Origin: Peribacillus frigoritolerans_B
GTDB lineage: Bacteria > Bacillota > Bacilli > Bacillales > DSM-1321
Assembly: GCF_044762665.1 (NCBI RefSeq)
Contig: NZ_JBIWES010000004.1
Span: 62,001 to 126,000 of the forward strand
Direction: 5' to 3'
DNA length: 64,000 bases
Shown here: one piece after another, positions 50,149 to 59,220 of the stretch
Position numbering within the stretch: position 1 is the first letter of the stretch
How the letters are laid out: every line of letters starts with the position of its first letter
Notes under the pieces: generated by a model
Databases searched by the model: none
Told to the model about the DNA's origin: nothing
The model's input: only the letters and a program-made list of their open reading frames with translations
Made by a program: the position numbers and the translations under genes

Positions 50149-50616
50149 GTGGATGTAAAATTCATGGAGATGGCTGTTCGGCTTGCATATGAAAATGTAC
50201 TGGCGAAGAACGGAGGACCTTTTGGTGCTATAATCGTAAAAGATGGCAAAGTCGTAGGCAGAGGATGTAATAATGTGACAACGGCCAACGATCCTACAGC
50301 GCACGCCGAAGTACAGGCGATTCGTGATGCATGCAGGAATCTCGACAGCTTCCAGCTTACAGATTGTGAAATATACACTAGCTGCGAACCATGCCCCATG
50401 TGCATTGGTGCTATTTATTGGGCACGTCCAAAAGCCATTTATTACGCATGCACTAAAGAAGACGCTGCACTTATTGGCTTTGATGATCACTTTATATACC
50501 AAGAACTTGCCCTGCCAATGGAAAATCGCACAATTAAAATGAAACAATTGTCTTTTAATGACCACGATTTACCCTTCCGAACATGGGAAACCAATACTGA
50601 AAAAGTGAAATATTAA
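50149..50616 (+). CDS. guaD: Guanine deaminase GuaD
   Basis: Zinc hydrolase converting guanine to xanthine. 155 residues with the CDA-fold sites: NDPTAHAEVQAIRDAC (HAE with the zinc His and proton-shuttle Glu) and YTSCEPCPMCIGAIYWARPK (PCXXC). NNVTTANDPTAHAE and IGFDDHFIYQEL are near-identical in B. subtilis GuaD. The GTG at 50149 is preferred: AAGGGGTG precedes it by seven bases, whereas the in-frame ATG at 50131 overlaps that site. 31 bases before ade; together they deaminate purine bases for salvage or nitrogen. Confidence 0.95.
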   Translation: MDVKFMEMAVRLAYENVLAKNGGPFGAIIVKDGKVVGRGCNNVTTANDPTAHAEVQAIRDACRNLDSFQLTDCEIYTSCEPCPMCIGAIYWARPKAIYYACTKEDAALIGFDDHFIYQELALPMENRTIKMKQLSFNDHDLPFRTWETNTEKVKY

Positions 50617-50647
50617 CCGGTTATATATTGCCAAAGGGGTTATTAAG

Positions 50648-52405
50648 ATGAAAAAAAACTTGCTTAAAAGGAGAATTGACGTTGCAACAGGAAGAACACC
50701 TGCGGATTGCGTCATTAAGAACGGGCAAATCATAGATGTTTTCAATGGTGATGTCTATACAGGCGACATTGCGATTGCCGATGGTTACTTTGCTGGAATT
50801 GGCCGTTATGAGGGTATTTCGGAAATCGATGCTGCAGGAAGATTCATATCCCCTTCCTTCATTGATGGCCATGTTCATATAGAATCATCGATGGTCAGGC
50901 CTTATGAACTCGCAAAAATCCTACTTTTACATGGTGTGACCTGCATCGTTGCAGATCCTCATGAAATTGCCAATGTTTCTGGTAAAAAGGGCATGGAATA
51001 TATGATCGAACAATCCGATCAACTTCCTTTTGACTTTTACTTCATGATGCCCTCTTGTGTGCCTGCTACGGAGTTTGAACATTCTGGTGCGGTCTTAAGA
51101 AGTGAAGATTTAATTTCCTTTTATCAAAACCCGAGAGTGCTTGGTTTAGCCGAAGTAATGAATTTCCCAGCCGTTTCACATACAGATGAGGATATGCTGC
51201 AAAAAATATACGATGCAAACAGACTTGGCAAAAGCATCGATGGCCATGCAGCTGGATTATCCGAACAACAGCTCGATGTTTATCTGAGTGCAGGCATTAA
51301 AACGGATCATGAATGCACTACAGCGGAAGAGGCAAAAGTAAGACTGCGTAAAGGAATGTATCTTATGATCAGGGAAGGCACCGTCGCTAAAGACTTAATT
51401 AACCTGATTCCAGTTATTAATGAGCAGAATTTCCGCCGTTGTTTATTCGTCACCGATGACCGGCACCTTGACGATATTGTATCTGAGGGGAGTATCGATC
51501 ACAACGTTAGACTTTCCATAAAGACAGGTGTCCCGCCTATTACCGCCATTCAAATGGCGACCATTAATGCAGCAGAATGCTTTGGTTTAAAGGAACAAGG
51601 TGCAATTGCACCTGGATACAAGGCAGACTTCCTTCTATTGGATGATCTTGATTCAGTCATCATCCACTCGGTCTTTAAAGATGGAAACCTTATGGTTCAA
51701 AATAATCGTTTGCTTAACTTTCCAGCTGATGAGAAACAGGTTATTGATGACGGGTTGAAGCGCTCTGTTCATTTTCATGAAATAACCGGGGAAGATTTCG
51801 CGATACCTTTAAAAACTGAGTTCGCTAATATTATTGAGATAACTCCAAACAGCTTGATTACAAAGCATTCGATTGAATCGGTCACACTTAATCATAATGG
51901 TCTATTTCAGTTTTCCGAACATGTTGATCATCTAAAACTTGCTGTTATTGAACGGCATCATATGACCAAACGAATGGGTCTGGGAATCGTCAAAGGGCTC
52001 GGTTTGAAATCAGGTGCAATTGCCACGACAGTAGCCCATGATTCACATAATTTGATCATTGCCGGTACGAATGATCAGGATATGCTGCTGGCAGCTAAGG
52101 AAATCAAAAAAATGCAGGGTGGATTGACTGTAATCCAAAATGGGGAAATACTCGCTTCCCTTCCGCTTCCAATAGCTGGATTGATGAGTGAGCGTAATTA
52201 TATGGATGTGGTTCATTCATTGAAAAAAATCGATGAAGCCCTATTGAAACTCGGTGCTAACAGTCATTTCAACCCTTTTCTTACACTTGCATTCTTGGCG
52301 TTACCTGTCATCCCTGAAATCAAACTGACGGATCAGGGTTTATTTTCCGTTTCTGAGTTTAGGCATATTTCCATCGAAGCCTCAAAGCCAGTCGATTTAA
52401 TTTGA
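50648..52405 (+). CDS. ade: Adenine deaminase
   Basis: Converts adenine to hypoxanthine and ammonia; Mn/Fe amidohydrolase of 585 residues. ADCVIKNGQIIDVFNGDVYT at the N-terminus, metal site SFIDGHVHIESSMVRPYELA (HXH), GVTCIVADPHEIANVSG, GHAAGLSEQQLDVYLSAGI, CLFVTDDRHLDDI, and the C-terminal domain with LGIVKGLGLKSGAIATTVAH. AAAGGGG precedes ATG by eight bases. Second gene of the guaD-ade operon. Confidence 0.97.
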   Translation: MKKNLLKRRIDVATGRTPADCVIKNGQIIDVFNGDVYTGDIAIADGYFAGIGRYEGISEIDAAGRFISPSFIDGHVHIESSMVRPYELAKILLLHGVTCIVADPHEIANVSGKKGMEYMIEQSDQLPFDFYFMMPSCVPATEFEHSGAVLRSEDLISFYQNPRVLGLAEVMNFPAVSHTDEDMLQKIYDANRLGKSIDGHAAGLSEQQLDVYLSAGIKTDHECTTAEEAKVRLRKGMYLMIREGTVAKDLINLIPVINEQNFRRCLFVTDDRHLDDIVSEGSIDHNVRLSIKTGVPPITAIQMATINAAECFGLKEQGAIAPGYKADFLLLDDLDSVIIHSVFKDGNLMVQNNRLLNFPADEKQVIDDGLKRSVHFHEITGEDFAIPLKTEFANIIEITPNSLITKHSIESVTLNHNGLFQFSEHVDHLKLAVIERHHMTKRMGLGIVKGLGLKSGAIATTVAHDSHNLIIAGTNDQDMLLAAKEIKKMQGGLTVIQNGEILASLPLPIAGLMSERNYMDVVHSLKKIDEALLKLGANSHFNPFLTLAFLALPVIPEIKLTDQGLFSVSEFRHISIEASKPVDLI

Positions 52406-52424
52406 CCCCTAGTCGGGTTTTTTT
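52405..52424 (+). terminator. Short terminator of guaD-ade
   Basis: ACCC/GGGT (52405-52408, 52415-52418) with a six-base loop, followed by six further Ts. The stem is short but GC-rich; it overlaps the last base of the ade stop. Confidence 0.5.
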
Positions 52425-52548
52425 CTTATCACCCCAAAAATTTCTAAAAGAAAAAGGTTCCAACTCAACATAAACCGGGAAAAGGATATATGGATTTCAT
52501 CTATGTTAAAATAAAAATAAACACAAACCTTTCTTGGAGGAGATAAAT

Positions 52549-53607
52549 ATGGCAAAACATGATCAACAGAACATTATTGGATACATAGGCACTTACACAA
52601 AAGGAAACAGCGAAGGTATTTACCGATTTACTTTAGATACAGCAGAAGGAAAACTCAGCACACCGGTTCTTGCAGCAGAATTGACCGATCCGACTTATGT
52701 CGCCATCAGCCAGGACAAAAAGAATCTTTACGCCATTTTAAAAGAAGCGGGCAGCGGCGGAGTTTCAGCCTATTCAATTAATGAAGATACAGGTGAGCTT
52801 ACCTTCTTGGGCAAACAACTGACACCAAATGGCTCTTCCTGCCATATAAGTGTCGACAGCAAGAAGCAGGTCTTGATCACTTCCAGCTATGGAGAAGGCG
52901 TGATTGAATCATACCCGCTTCATGGCGATGCGACCCCTTTGCCTGTATCATCCACTGTTCAACATGAAGGTCAAGGACCGAATGTTGAACGTCAGGAAAA
53001 AGCACACACTCACTTCGCTGGTTTCACGCCGGATGAAAGGTTCATTGCTGTAGTCGACCTGGGAATAGATAAAGTAATAACATATAAAATACATAATGGG
53101 GTTTTGAAAGAAGTAAACAGCTTATCTGTTGCTCCCGGCAGCGGACCACGGCATTTGACCTTCCACCCAAACGGAAAATATGCGTATGTCATGGCAGAAC
53201 TTGTACCAGAAGTCATTGTTTTGAGCTTCGATAGTCAAACCGGAAGTTTTTCTGAATTACAAACGGTACGGACCGTCCCGGAAGATTTCAAGGAAAATAA
53301 CCAAGGAAGCGCCATTCATATTTCTGATGACGGGCAATTCATATATGCCGCAAACCGAGGACATGATAGCATTGCCGTTTACCAAATCAATCAAGAAACA
53401 GGCAAACTGGCATTCGTGGAACTGGTTTCAACCGAAGGACATTGGCCACGTGATTTTTCATTGGACCCTAGCGGAAAATTCCTGATCGCTTCTAATGAAC
53501 AATCAGGAAACTTGACACTATATGCCCGGAATGAACATGACGGAAAATTAACATTATTGCAAAAAGATGTTCAAGTTCCCTTCCCTGTTTGCGTAAAATT
53601 CTTATAA
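52549..53607 (+). CDS. Lactonase-family beta-propeller protein (YkgB/6-phosphogluconolactonase-like)
   Basis: Probable 6-phosphogluconolactonase of the oxidative pentose phosphate pathway (Pfam Lactonase). 352 residues in a seven-bladed propeller. Repeated blades read GYIGTYTKGNSEGIYRF, PTYVAISQDKKNLYAI, SSCHISVDSKKQVLITSSYG, GPRHLTFHPNGKYAYVMAEL, and GSAIHISDDGQFIYAANRGH DSIAVY. ATG at 52549 is chosen (GGAGGAG six bases before); a TTG at 52534 overlaps that site. No zwf or gnd adjacent, so the pathway role rests on homology. Confidence 0.88.
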   Translation: MAKHDQQNIIGYIGTYTKGNSEGIYRFTLDTAEGKLSTPVLAAELTDPTYVAISQDKKNLYAILKEAGSGGVSAYSINEDTGELTFLGKQLTPNGSSCHISVDSKKQVLITSSYGEGVIESYPLHGDATPLPVSSTVQHEGQGPNVERQEKAHTHFAGFTPDERFIAVVDLGIDKVITYKIHNGVLKEVNSLSVAPGSGPRHLTFHPNGKYAYVMAELVPEVIVLSFDSQTGSFSELQTVRTVPEDFKENNQGSAIHISDDGQFIYAANRGHDSIAVYQINQETGKLAFVELVSTEGHWPRDFSLDPSGKFLIASNEQSGNLTLYARNEHDGKLTLLQKDVQVPFPVCVKFL

Positions 53608-53614
53608 TCCATAA

Positions 53615-53659
53615 TAAAAAAGGATTGAAGCTTGTACTACAGCTTCAATCCTCTTTTTT
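53615..53659. terminator. Bidirectional terminator between lactonase and endonuclease genes
   Basis: AGGATTGAAGCT/AGCTTCAATCCT (53621-53632, 53641-53652), loop of eight, with A5 before and T6 after; serves the two convergent genes. Confidence 0.9.
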
Positions 53660-53669
53660 ATATCCTTCT

Positions 53670-54467
53670 TTAATTCCATTTCTCCGCCATTTCGGGAAAA
53701 TCTATATATGGGTTACGATTACCCTGCATTTCATGTATAGCGAGGTTTCTATGTTTTTCATATGTGCTGACGGGAAAAAGCCTATGCCATTCCAAAAGGA
53801 GTGCCAGGTCGATTTTGCCGCTATCGATGATTCCCTCATATCTGAGTAAAAAATACAAAGTTGCCCTCGCCACGATTCCTTTTCCGTATTCAGGCTCGAA
53901 TTTACCATCGTCTGATTTCCCGCAACCCACTTTTATATCGGCAGCCGATCTTTCAGGGGTATACTCCTCAAAATCATGGTATGGATAGTTACTCCGGCTG
54001 CTATTACACGTTGGTTCACAGGCGAACAAATGATGCAAATCCCCCCTCATAGGTTCTTTTTTATCGAACCATGATTGAGGCACTACATGTTCACAATTAA
54101 GGAGAATGTTTTCCGAATTTGTTGATTCAATATCTCTTGACAATACATCCAGTATACGGATATCATCCTCAATCACTTGTACTGGATCCATCCCTTTACC
54201 GGAATACAGACTTTTCAGCTGGCCATTTTCCTGTAAGTCCACCCATGGGTAAACATGACGATGCGGTGAGTAGTTCAGCTGGTTTTTATGGGTTGCCACA
54301 AGTAGGTCCTTCATTCCTTCCCGGTCCAAGGAACCATCTTTGTAGTATGCTAGCTTAAGTTCCTGATCTTTGGTTTCATCATAGTATTCGCGGTTTTCAT
54401 TGAAGTTGACCAGTGCAGCCATTGCCATTTCCCGTTCTTTTTCAAGTACTTCAAAACTATACTTCAT
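53670..54467 (-). CDS. Endonuclease I family nuclease, without signal peptide
   Basis: Non-specific DNase of the beta-beta-alpha metal (His-Me) type. The catalytic block is NCEHVVPQSWFDKKEPMRGD then LHHLFACEPTCNSSRSN, and the C-terminus has WHRLFPVSTYEKHRN with NRNPYIDFPEMAEKW, all typical. Family members (Vibrio Dns, Bacillus Bsn/YurI) are mostly secreted, but this 265-residue protein starts MKYSFEVLEKEREMAMAALV with no hydrophobic segment, so it appears cytoplasmic or leaves the cell by another route. No inhibitor gene adjacent. Confidence 0.9.
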   Translation of the reverse strand: MKYSFEVLEKEREMAMAALVNFNENREYYDETKDQELKLAYYKDGSLDREGMKDLLVATHKNQLNYSPHRHVYPWVDLQENGQLKSLYSGKGMDPVQVIEDDIRILDVLSRDIESTNSENILLNCEHVVPQSWFDKKEPMRGDLHHLFACEPTCNSSRSNYPYHDFEEYTPERSAADIKVGCGKSDDGKFEPEYGKGIVARATLYFLLRYEGIIDSGKIDLALLLEWHRLFPVSTYEKHRNLAIHEMQGNRNPYIDFPEMAEKWN

Positions 54468-54561
54468 CCACTCATCCCCCCGTTTCTATTAAAAACCTAA
54501 CTTTTACCATAATAAAAGCTTAATAGAAATAGACCGAAAAAAAAAGGTGCTTTAGAAGGGT

Positions 54562-55176
54562 CTAACGAAGAATTTCAATAAAATGGGTAAGGATTTTTGC
54601 CGTCATTCCCCAGATTACCCTGCCATTATATAAGTAAAAATATTCTTCCATCTGTTTCGGCTGCCATTTATAGTTCTCCCCGCCAACGACTAAATCATGG
54701 GGGAAGTTTTCATGCGGTTCCACTTTATATTCGACATGGTAAATTTCTGGCGGTTTTTCCATGAAAAAGGATAGCGGGACCGTAAAAATGGTTTCTACCT
54801 CAGCTGGATTAGGTACTATCCGTTGATGGTTACGAACAAATCCTGCATAAGGATAGACGATCATCCCAAATGGAGATACCAAATAATCGATTGGAAAGAC
54901 ATTATCGATATCTTCTTTCCGCAAATTAAGTTCCTCATATGTTTCCCTTAGGGCAGCCGCCTGTTCATCATGATCCAGCTTGTCTACTTTCCCGCCCGGA
55001 AAACATATATCCCCCGGCTGCCTCCTCAGTTTGTGTGAACGCTCTTCGAAAAGAACATGTATTCCATCTTCTTTCTCTATAAGCGGTACCAATACAGCAT
55101 ACTTTGAAAAATTCCCACTCCCTAAAATTTCAGGGATATGTAATGTTAGTTTTTTTGTTATATCTTCATTATTCAT
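54562..55176 (-). CDS. CoA pyrophosphatase-like Nudix hydrolase
   Basis: Hydrolyses CoA or related nucleotide diphosphates. 204 residues. UPF0035/CoA-type signature LRRQPGDICFPGGKVDKLDH then DEQAAALRETYEELNL (Nudix box with the final Gly replaced by Asn). YLVSPFGMIVYPYAGFV and IWGMTAKILTHFIEIL at the C-terminus also fit. ATG at 55176 is chosen (AGAGGTGA ahead); a GTG at 55185 is in frame. Stands alone; a 95-base gap separates it from the endonuclease gene. Confidence 0.9.
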   Translation of the reverse strand: MNNEDITKKLTLHIPEILGSGNFSKYAVLVPLIEKEDGIHVLFEERSHKLRRQPGDICFPGGKVDKLDHDEQAAALRETYEELNLRKEDIDNVFPIDYLVSPFGMIVYPYAGFVRNHQRIVPNPAEVETIFTVPLSFFMEKPPEIYHVEYKVEPHENFPHDLVVGGENYKWQPKQMEEYFYLYNGRVIWGMTAKILTHFIEILR

Positions 55177-55335
55177 GTCCCTCACCTCTTCTGCCGGTTA
55201 ATAATGATTTTCTACCACTCCTCCTTATCATTCCATTTTCGAACATCTGCTATAACTAAGCAAGGAAAACGATTCCAAAACCTTGCCTTTAATTCATACT
55301 AGATTCCTTTACCGCTTATTCTTCCTTGATCATAG

Positions 55336-55367
55336 AAAAAGCACCGTTCAAAGTTCTGAACGGTGCT
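55336..55367 (-). terminator. Terminator of the iolA-aminotransferase operon
   Basis: AGCACCGTTCA/TGAACGGTGCT (55340-55350, 55357-55367), loop of six, then TTTTC on the minus strand. It lies about 100 bases past the aminotransferase stop; nothing coding was found in between. Confidence 0.8.
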
Positions 55368-55463
55368 AAAACTGAACGCAGCTGTCTCATTTAAAAAGCA
55401 TATTATGTGTATCAACTGGTACATAATGAATTTGATTGAATATTCAGGTTTTCATCCTTATTT

Positions 55464-56804
55464 TCATAGTTCTGCTAGCGTTCGCTTTACCGTCGTTATG
55501 ATGAATGAAAAATCCTCTTCCGTTATACTAAGTGGTGGAGCAAGAGTCAGGACATTATTGAAACCAGCTACTGTATCGCCATTTTTACCTATGATCAGCC
55601 CCTTTTCTTTGCATGATGCAATCACTTTATTGATTTTAGAAATTTCGATCGGTTGTTTTGTCAGTTTATCTTCCACTAGTTCAATGCCTACCAACAAACC
55701 TTTCCCACGTATATCCCCAACATTGGGATGAGATTTGATTTCTTCAAACTCTTGCAGAAAGCGTAGCCCTAACTCCTTGGACCGTTCTATTAGTTTTTCA
55801 TTTTCATATATTTCAATATTCTTCAAAGCGACGGCACAGGCAGCCGGATTGCCGCCAAATGTATTTACATGCCGAAAGCGGTCATAAACGTCTGAGCCAA
55901 TATACGCTTCATAAATTTCACGTTTGACAGCTGTAGCGGATAATGGCAAATAAGCGCTCGTGATTCCTTTAGCCATTGTTACGATGTCTGGTTTTACATC
56001 ATAGTTCATAAATCCGAATTTCTTACCAGTACGGCCAAACCCGCAAATGACCTCATCCGAAATGAGAAGGACACCATTTTTCTCACAAATTTCTTTGACA
56101 CGTTTCATATATCCATCGGGCGGCATCAAAATTCCGCCCCCAGTGATGATTGGTTCCATGATGACCGCAGCCACCGTTTCGCTCAGCTCCCAAGTAATGG
56201 TACGTTCAATTTCCGCCGCACTTTTTTCACCGCTTTCATCCTCTGGATTTCGGTAAGAATCTGGCGGTGATACATGAAGAAATCCTGGGGCGAGAGGTTC
56301 ATATTTATACTTTCGCTGCGCCTGCCCGGTTGCCGATAGGGCTCCCATTGAATTTCCATGATAGCCGCGATAACGGGAAATGAATTTATAACGTCCATGT
56401 TCACCTTTTTGCTGATGATACTGCCGTGCAATTTTAAATGCCGTCTCATTCGCTTCTGAACCGCTGTTCGAGAAGAAAATCACATAATCCCCACCAAGCC
56501 ACTCATTTAATTTCTCTGCTAGCTTAATAGCCGGGATGTGGCTATTCGTTAATGGGGCATAAGGAAGTTCCTTCAACTGCTCGTAAGCTGCTTCAGCCAG
56601 TTCCGTGCGGCCATAACCAACGTTGACACACCATAAACCTGACATCCCATCAAGGAAACGATTCCCATCAACATCCGTAATCCATGCTCCTTGCCCGTTT
56701 TTAATCACCATTGCCCCAGGGGTGGGTTCAGCCCCTTTCATATGATGCCACACATATTTACCATCCATCGCTTTAAGATCCTGACCCTGTTTTTCAACCT
56801 GCAT
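55464..56804 (-). CDS. Class III aminotransferase, omega-amino acid:pyruvate type
   Basis: PLP transaminase, 446 residues. GNRFLDGMSGLWCVNVGYGR near the N-terminus and FFSNSGSEANETAFKIARQY (PLP phosphate contact) are typical of omega-amino acid transaminases; SRYRGYHGNSMGALSATG, LISDEVICGFGRTGKKFGF and the Lys in IVTMAKGITSAYLPLSATAV follow. Likely donors are beta-alanine or other omega-amino acids. It lies 71 bases after iolA in the same operon; the pair would turn beta-alanine into malonate semialdehyde and then acetyl-CoA. The exact substrate is inferred from that pairing. Confidence 0.9.
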   Translation of the reverse strand: MQVEKQGQDLKAMDGKYVWHHMKGAEPTPGAMVIKNGQGAWITDVDGNRFLDGMSGLWCVNVGYGRTELAEAAYEQLKELPYAPLTNSHIPAIKLAEKLNEWLGGDYVIFFSNSGSEANETAFKIARQYHQQKGEHGRYKFISRYRGYHGNSMGALSATGQAQRKYKYEPLAPGFLHVSPPDSYRNPEDESGEKSAAEIERTITWELSETVAAVIMEPIITGGGILMPPDGYMKRVKEICEKNGVLLISDEVICGFGRTGKKFGFMNYDVKPDIVTMAKGITSAYLPLSATAVKREIYEAYIGSDVYDRFRHVNTFGGNPAACAVALKNIEIYENEKLIERSKELGLRFLQEFEEIKSHPNVGDIRGKGLLVGIELVEDKLTKQPIEISKINKVIASCKEKGLIIGKNGDTVAGFNNVLTLAPPLSITEEDFSFIITTVKRTLAEL

Positions 56805-56875
56805 AAGCTACACTCCTCCTAAATTGATGTATAAAGGAAGGCCGACCACAATTTGCGCCGACCCCCTTTTTCCTA

Positions 56876-58333
56876 TCAGTATCTTGCCGTTAACATTTTC
56901 TTTCTAGTGTAAAATTCCACGCCGTCTTTCCCATTGGCATGAAGGTCTCCATAAAACGAACTCTTATATCCGGAAAATGGAAAGAATGCCATTGGCGCAG
57001 GTACCCCAAGGTTAATACCAAGCATCCCTGCATCAATTTCTTCGCGAAATTCCCGAATGGCTTTTGCACTATCCGTATAGAGGCAGGCACCATTGGCAAA
57101 TTCGGATTGATTGGTCAATTCAATTGCTTCTTCAAGGGTATTAACTCGTACTATGGATAAGACAGGAGCAAAAATTTCATCACTCCATATTTTCATGTTT
57201 GTTTTAACATGATCAAATAATGTCGGTCCAACGTAATAGCCTTTTTCCTGATCGCCTTCATTCCTGCCGTCACGAATGAGGACAGCTCCTTCTTTTTCCC
57301 CGATTTCAATATATTGTTCTGTTCTCTTTTTATGAGTATCACGGATTACTGGTCCCAGGAAAACGTCCTTATCCATTCCATTTCCAATCTTGATGTTATC
57401 CGCTGCAGCCTTTAATTTCTCAACGAGCGTATCTCCCACTTCACCTACAGCAACAACCACTGACGCAGCCATGCAGCGCTCGCCTGCAGATCCGAAAGCT
57501 GCATTCGTTATGTTCGTTACCGCATTATCCAAATCTGCATCAGGCATGACGATCGAATGATTTTTCGCTCCCGATAAAGCCTGGACACGTTTTTTATTGG
57601 CAGCTGCCGTTTTGTATACATACTCTGCGACAGGCTGGGATCCCACAAATGATACCGCTTTAATGTCTTCATGTTCCATAATCCCATTCACGACATCGTG
57701 GGCACCATGGACAATATTGACAACACCATCCGGAACACCAGCTTGTGTCAATAGTTCCACAAGACGGTTGGCTAACAGCGGTGTCCGTTCTGAAGGTTTT
57801 AATATAAACGTATTTCCACAAGCTATTGCCAGCGGGAACATCCAACATGGCACCATCATCGGGAAATTGAACGGCGTAATCCCGGCAACGACACCCATTG
57901 GATAACGATACATGCCAGATTCAATGCCTGGGGAAATATCAGGAAGCTGGCTGCCCATCATCAAGGTAGGCGCACCTGCTGCGAACTCCACGCATTCAAT
58001 CCCTCGCTGAACCTCACCGTATGCTTCTGTATAGCTTTTTCCGTTTTCGATAGTGACCAGCTTTGCAAGCTCATCCCAGTGTTCTATCAATAATTGCTGG
58101 TAACGGAATAAGAAGCGAGCTCTTTTTGGAACGGCGACCTTTTTCCATTCTTTATACGCCTTTTTAGCAACCTGCACCGCTTGGTTTACATCTTCCTTTG
58201 TTGAAAGGGGTACGATTGCCAACGCTTCTCCTGTTGCCGGATTAGGCACTTGTTCATGTTTCGAAGTTGTGGAATCCACCCATTTGCCACCGATATAATT
58301 TTTCAACGTTTCTACATCATTGATAACTGTCAT
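56876..58333 (-). CDS. iolA: CoA-acylating methylmalonate-semialdehyde dehydrogenase
   Basis: Oxidises malonate or methylmalonate semialdehyde with CoA and NAD to acetyl- or propionyl-CoA. 485 residues. ENGKSYTEAYGEVQRGIECV, ITPFNFPMMVPCWMFPLAIA, FVGSQPVAEYVYKTAAANKK and catalytic Cys in FGSAGERCMAASV (about residue 285) are diagnostic of IolA/MmsA. No other myo-inositol (iol) genes are adjacent, so a role in beta-alanine or valine catabolism, with the downstream transaminase, is more likely here. ATG at 58333 follows GGAGGG by seven bases. The 219-base upstream region has no clear operator. Confidence 0.95.
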   Translation of the reverse strand: MTVINDVETLKNYIGGKWVDSTTSKHEQVPNPATGEALAIVPLSTKEDVNQAVQVAKKAYKEWKKVAVPKRARFLFRYQQLLIEHWDELAKLVTIENGKSYTEAYGEVQRGIECVEFAAGAPTLMMGSQLPDISPGIESGMYRYPMGVVAGITPFNFPMMVPCWMFPLAIACGNTFILKPSERTPLLANRLVELLTQAGVPDGVVNIVHGAHDVVNGIMEHEDIKAVSFVGSQPVAEYVYKTAAANKKRVQALSGAKNHSIVMPDADLDNAVTNITNAAFGSAGERCMAASVVVAVGEVGDTLVEKLKAAADNIKIGNGMDKDVFLGPVIRDTHKKRTEQYIEIGEKEGAVLIRDGRNEGDQEKGYYVGPTLFDHVKTNMKIWSDEIFAPVLSIVRVNTLEEAIELTNQSEFANGACLYTDSAKAIREFREEIDAGMLGINLGVPAPMAFFPFSGYKSSFYGDLHANGKDGVEFYTRKKMLTARY

Positions 58334-58552
58334 TTAATAAACCCTCCATTTCAACACGATTTCATAGTTTCATTATATTTTTCAAATCGACTTTTTACAT
58401 TAGACGTTTTGTATAGTTTTTGATTCAATATTTGCACATATTGTTTGTTTTTGATTTTCCCATATTCATAATAATCTTGATCAGCAATTCAGGCTTTCAC
58501 AACCGATGTATACTTCCTTATTACTTTCCCTTTAAACAGCTGACTTCAGCCA

Positions 58553-59101
58553 TCACTTTATAATGGAATATAGCTTTAGGTCTTGATGCTTTCCCTTAAC
58601 AAACATTCCTTTTCTTATGATTCCCTCAAAAGACATACCAGCCTTTTGCATGACTCGCTCTGAACCTGAATTTTCAACAAAGCACCGTGCTTGTATTCGA
58701 ACTAGGTTCATATTTTCGAAGCCAAAGGCGATTATCTTTTGAGCTGCCTCCGTCATATATCCACTCCCCCAATATTCGGGTGCAAGCACATACCCAATTT
58801 CTGCACTATGATGATCAACCTGCCATGAAACAAAATCAATAGTACCAATCAACTTACCGCTTTCCTTGTGTTCTATGCCCCATGGAGCGATTTTCTTATC
58901 CTCATAATTTTGTAGGATAAATCGGATAAAATCTTTAGTATCACATAGGGAACGATGGGCTTCCCATGTGACGTAACGGGAAACTTCACTGTTGGATGCA
59001 TAAGCGAACATGTCTTCGGCATCATTCATGGTGACTTTCCTCATGACCAAACGTTTTGATTCTATAGTAGGCAGCTGTCCATATATTTCTTTCACTTTCA
59101 T
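58553..59101 (-). CDS. GNAT family N-acetyltransferase, RimJ/RimL-like
   Basis: Acetyl-CoA-dependent acetyltransferase of 182 residues. IESKRLVMRKVTMNDAEDMF at the N-terminus; motif A region HHSAEIGYVLAPEYWGSGYM then TEAAQKIIAFGFENMNLVRI with the pyrophosphate loop (YWGSGYMTEA); C-terminal FVENSGSERVMQKAGMSFEG. These are the features of ribosomal-protein or amino-terminal type GNATs. ATG at 59101 is chosen (GGGGTG five bases before); an in-frame ATG at 59119 overlaps it. Substrate unknown. Confidence 0.9.
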   Translation of the reverse strand: MKVKEIYGQLPTIESKRLVMRKVTMNDAEDMFAYASNSEVSRYVTWEAHRSLCDTKDFIRFILQNYEDKKIAPWGIEHKESGKLIGTIDFVSWQVDHHSAEIGYVLAPEYWGSGYMTEAAQKIIAFGFENMNLVRIQARCFVENSGSERVMQKAGMSFEGIIRKGMFVKGKHQDLKLYSIIK

Positions 59102-59220
59102 GATTACACCCCATTCCATTGATTATTAGTATTATAGCAAGGTTGTTAAGCAATCGCTTTCCCAATTGAAATATTATCGAAACTTACGTATAATTCAGAA
59201 AAATGCACAGGAGGATAATT

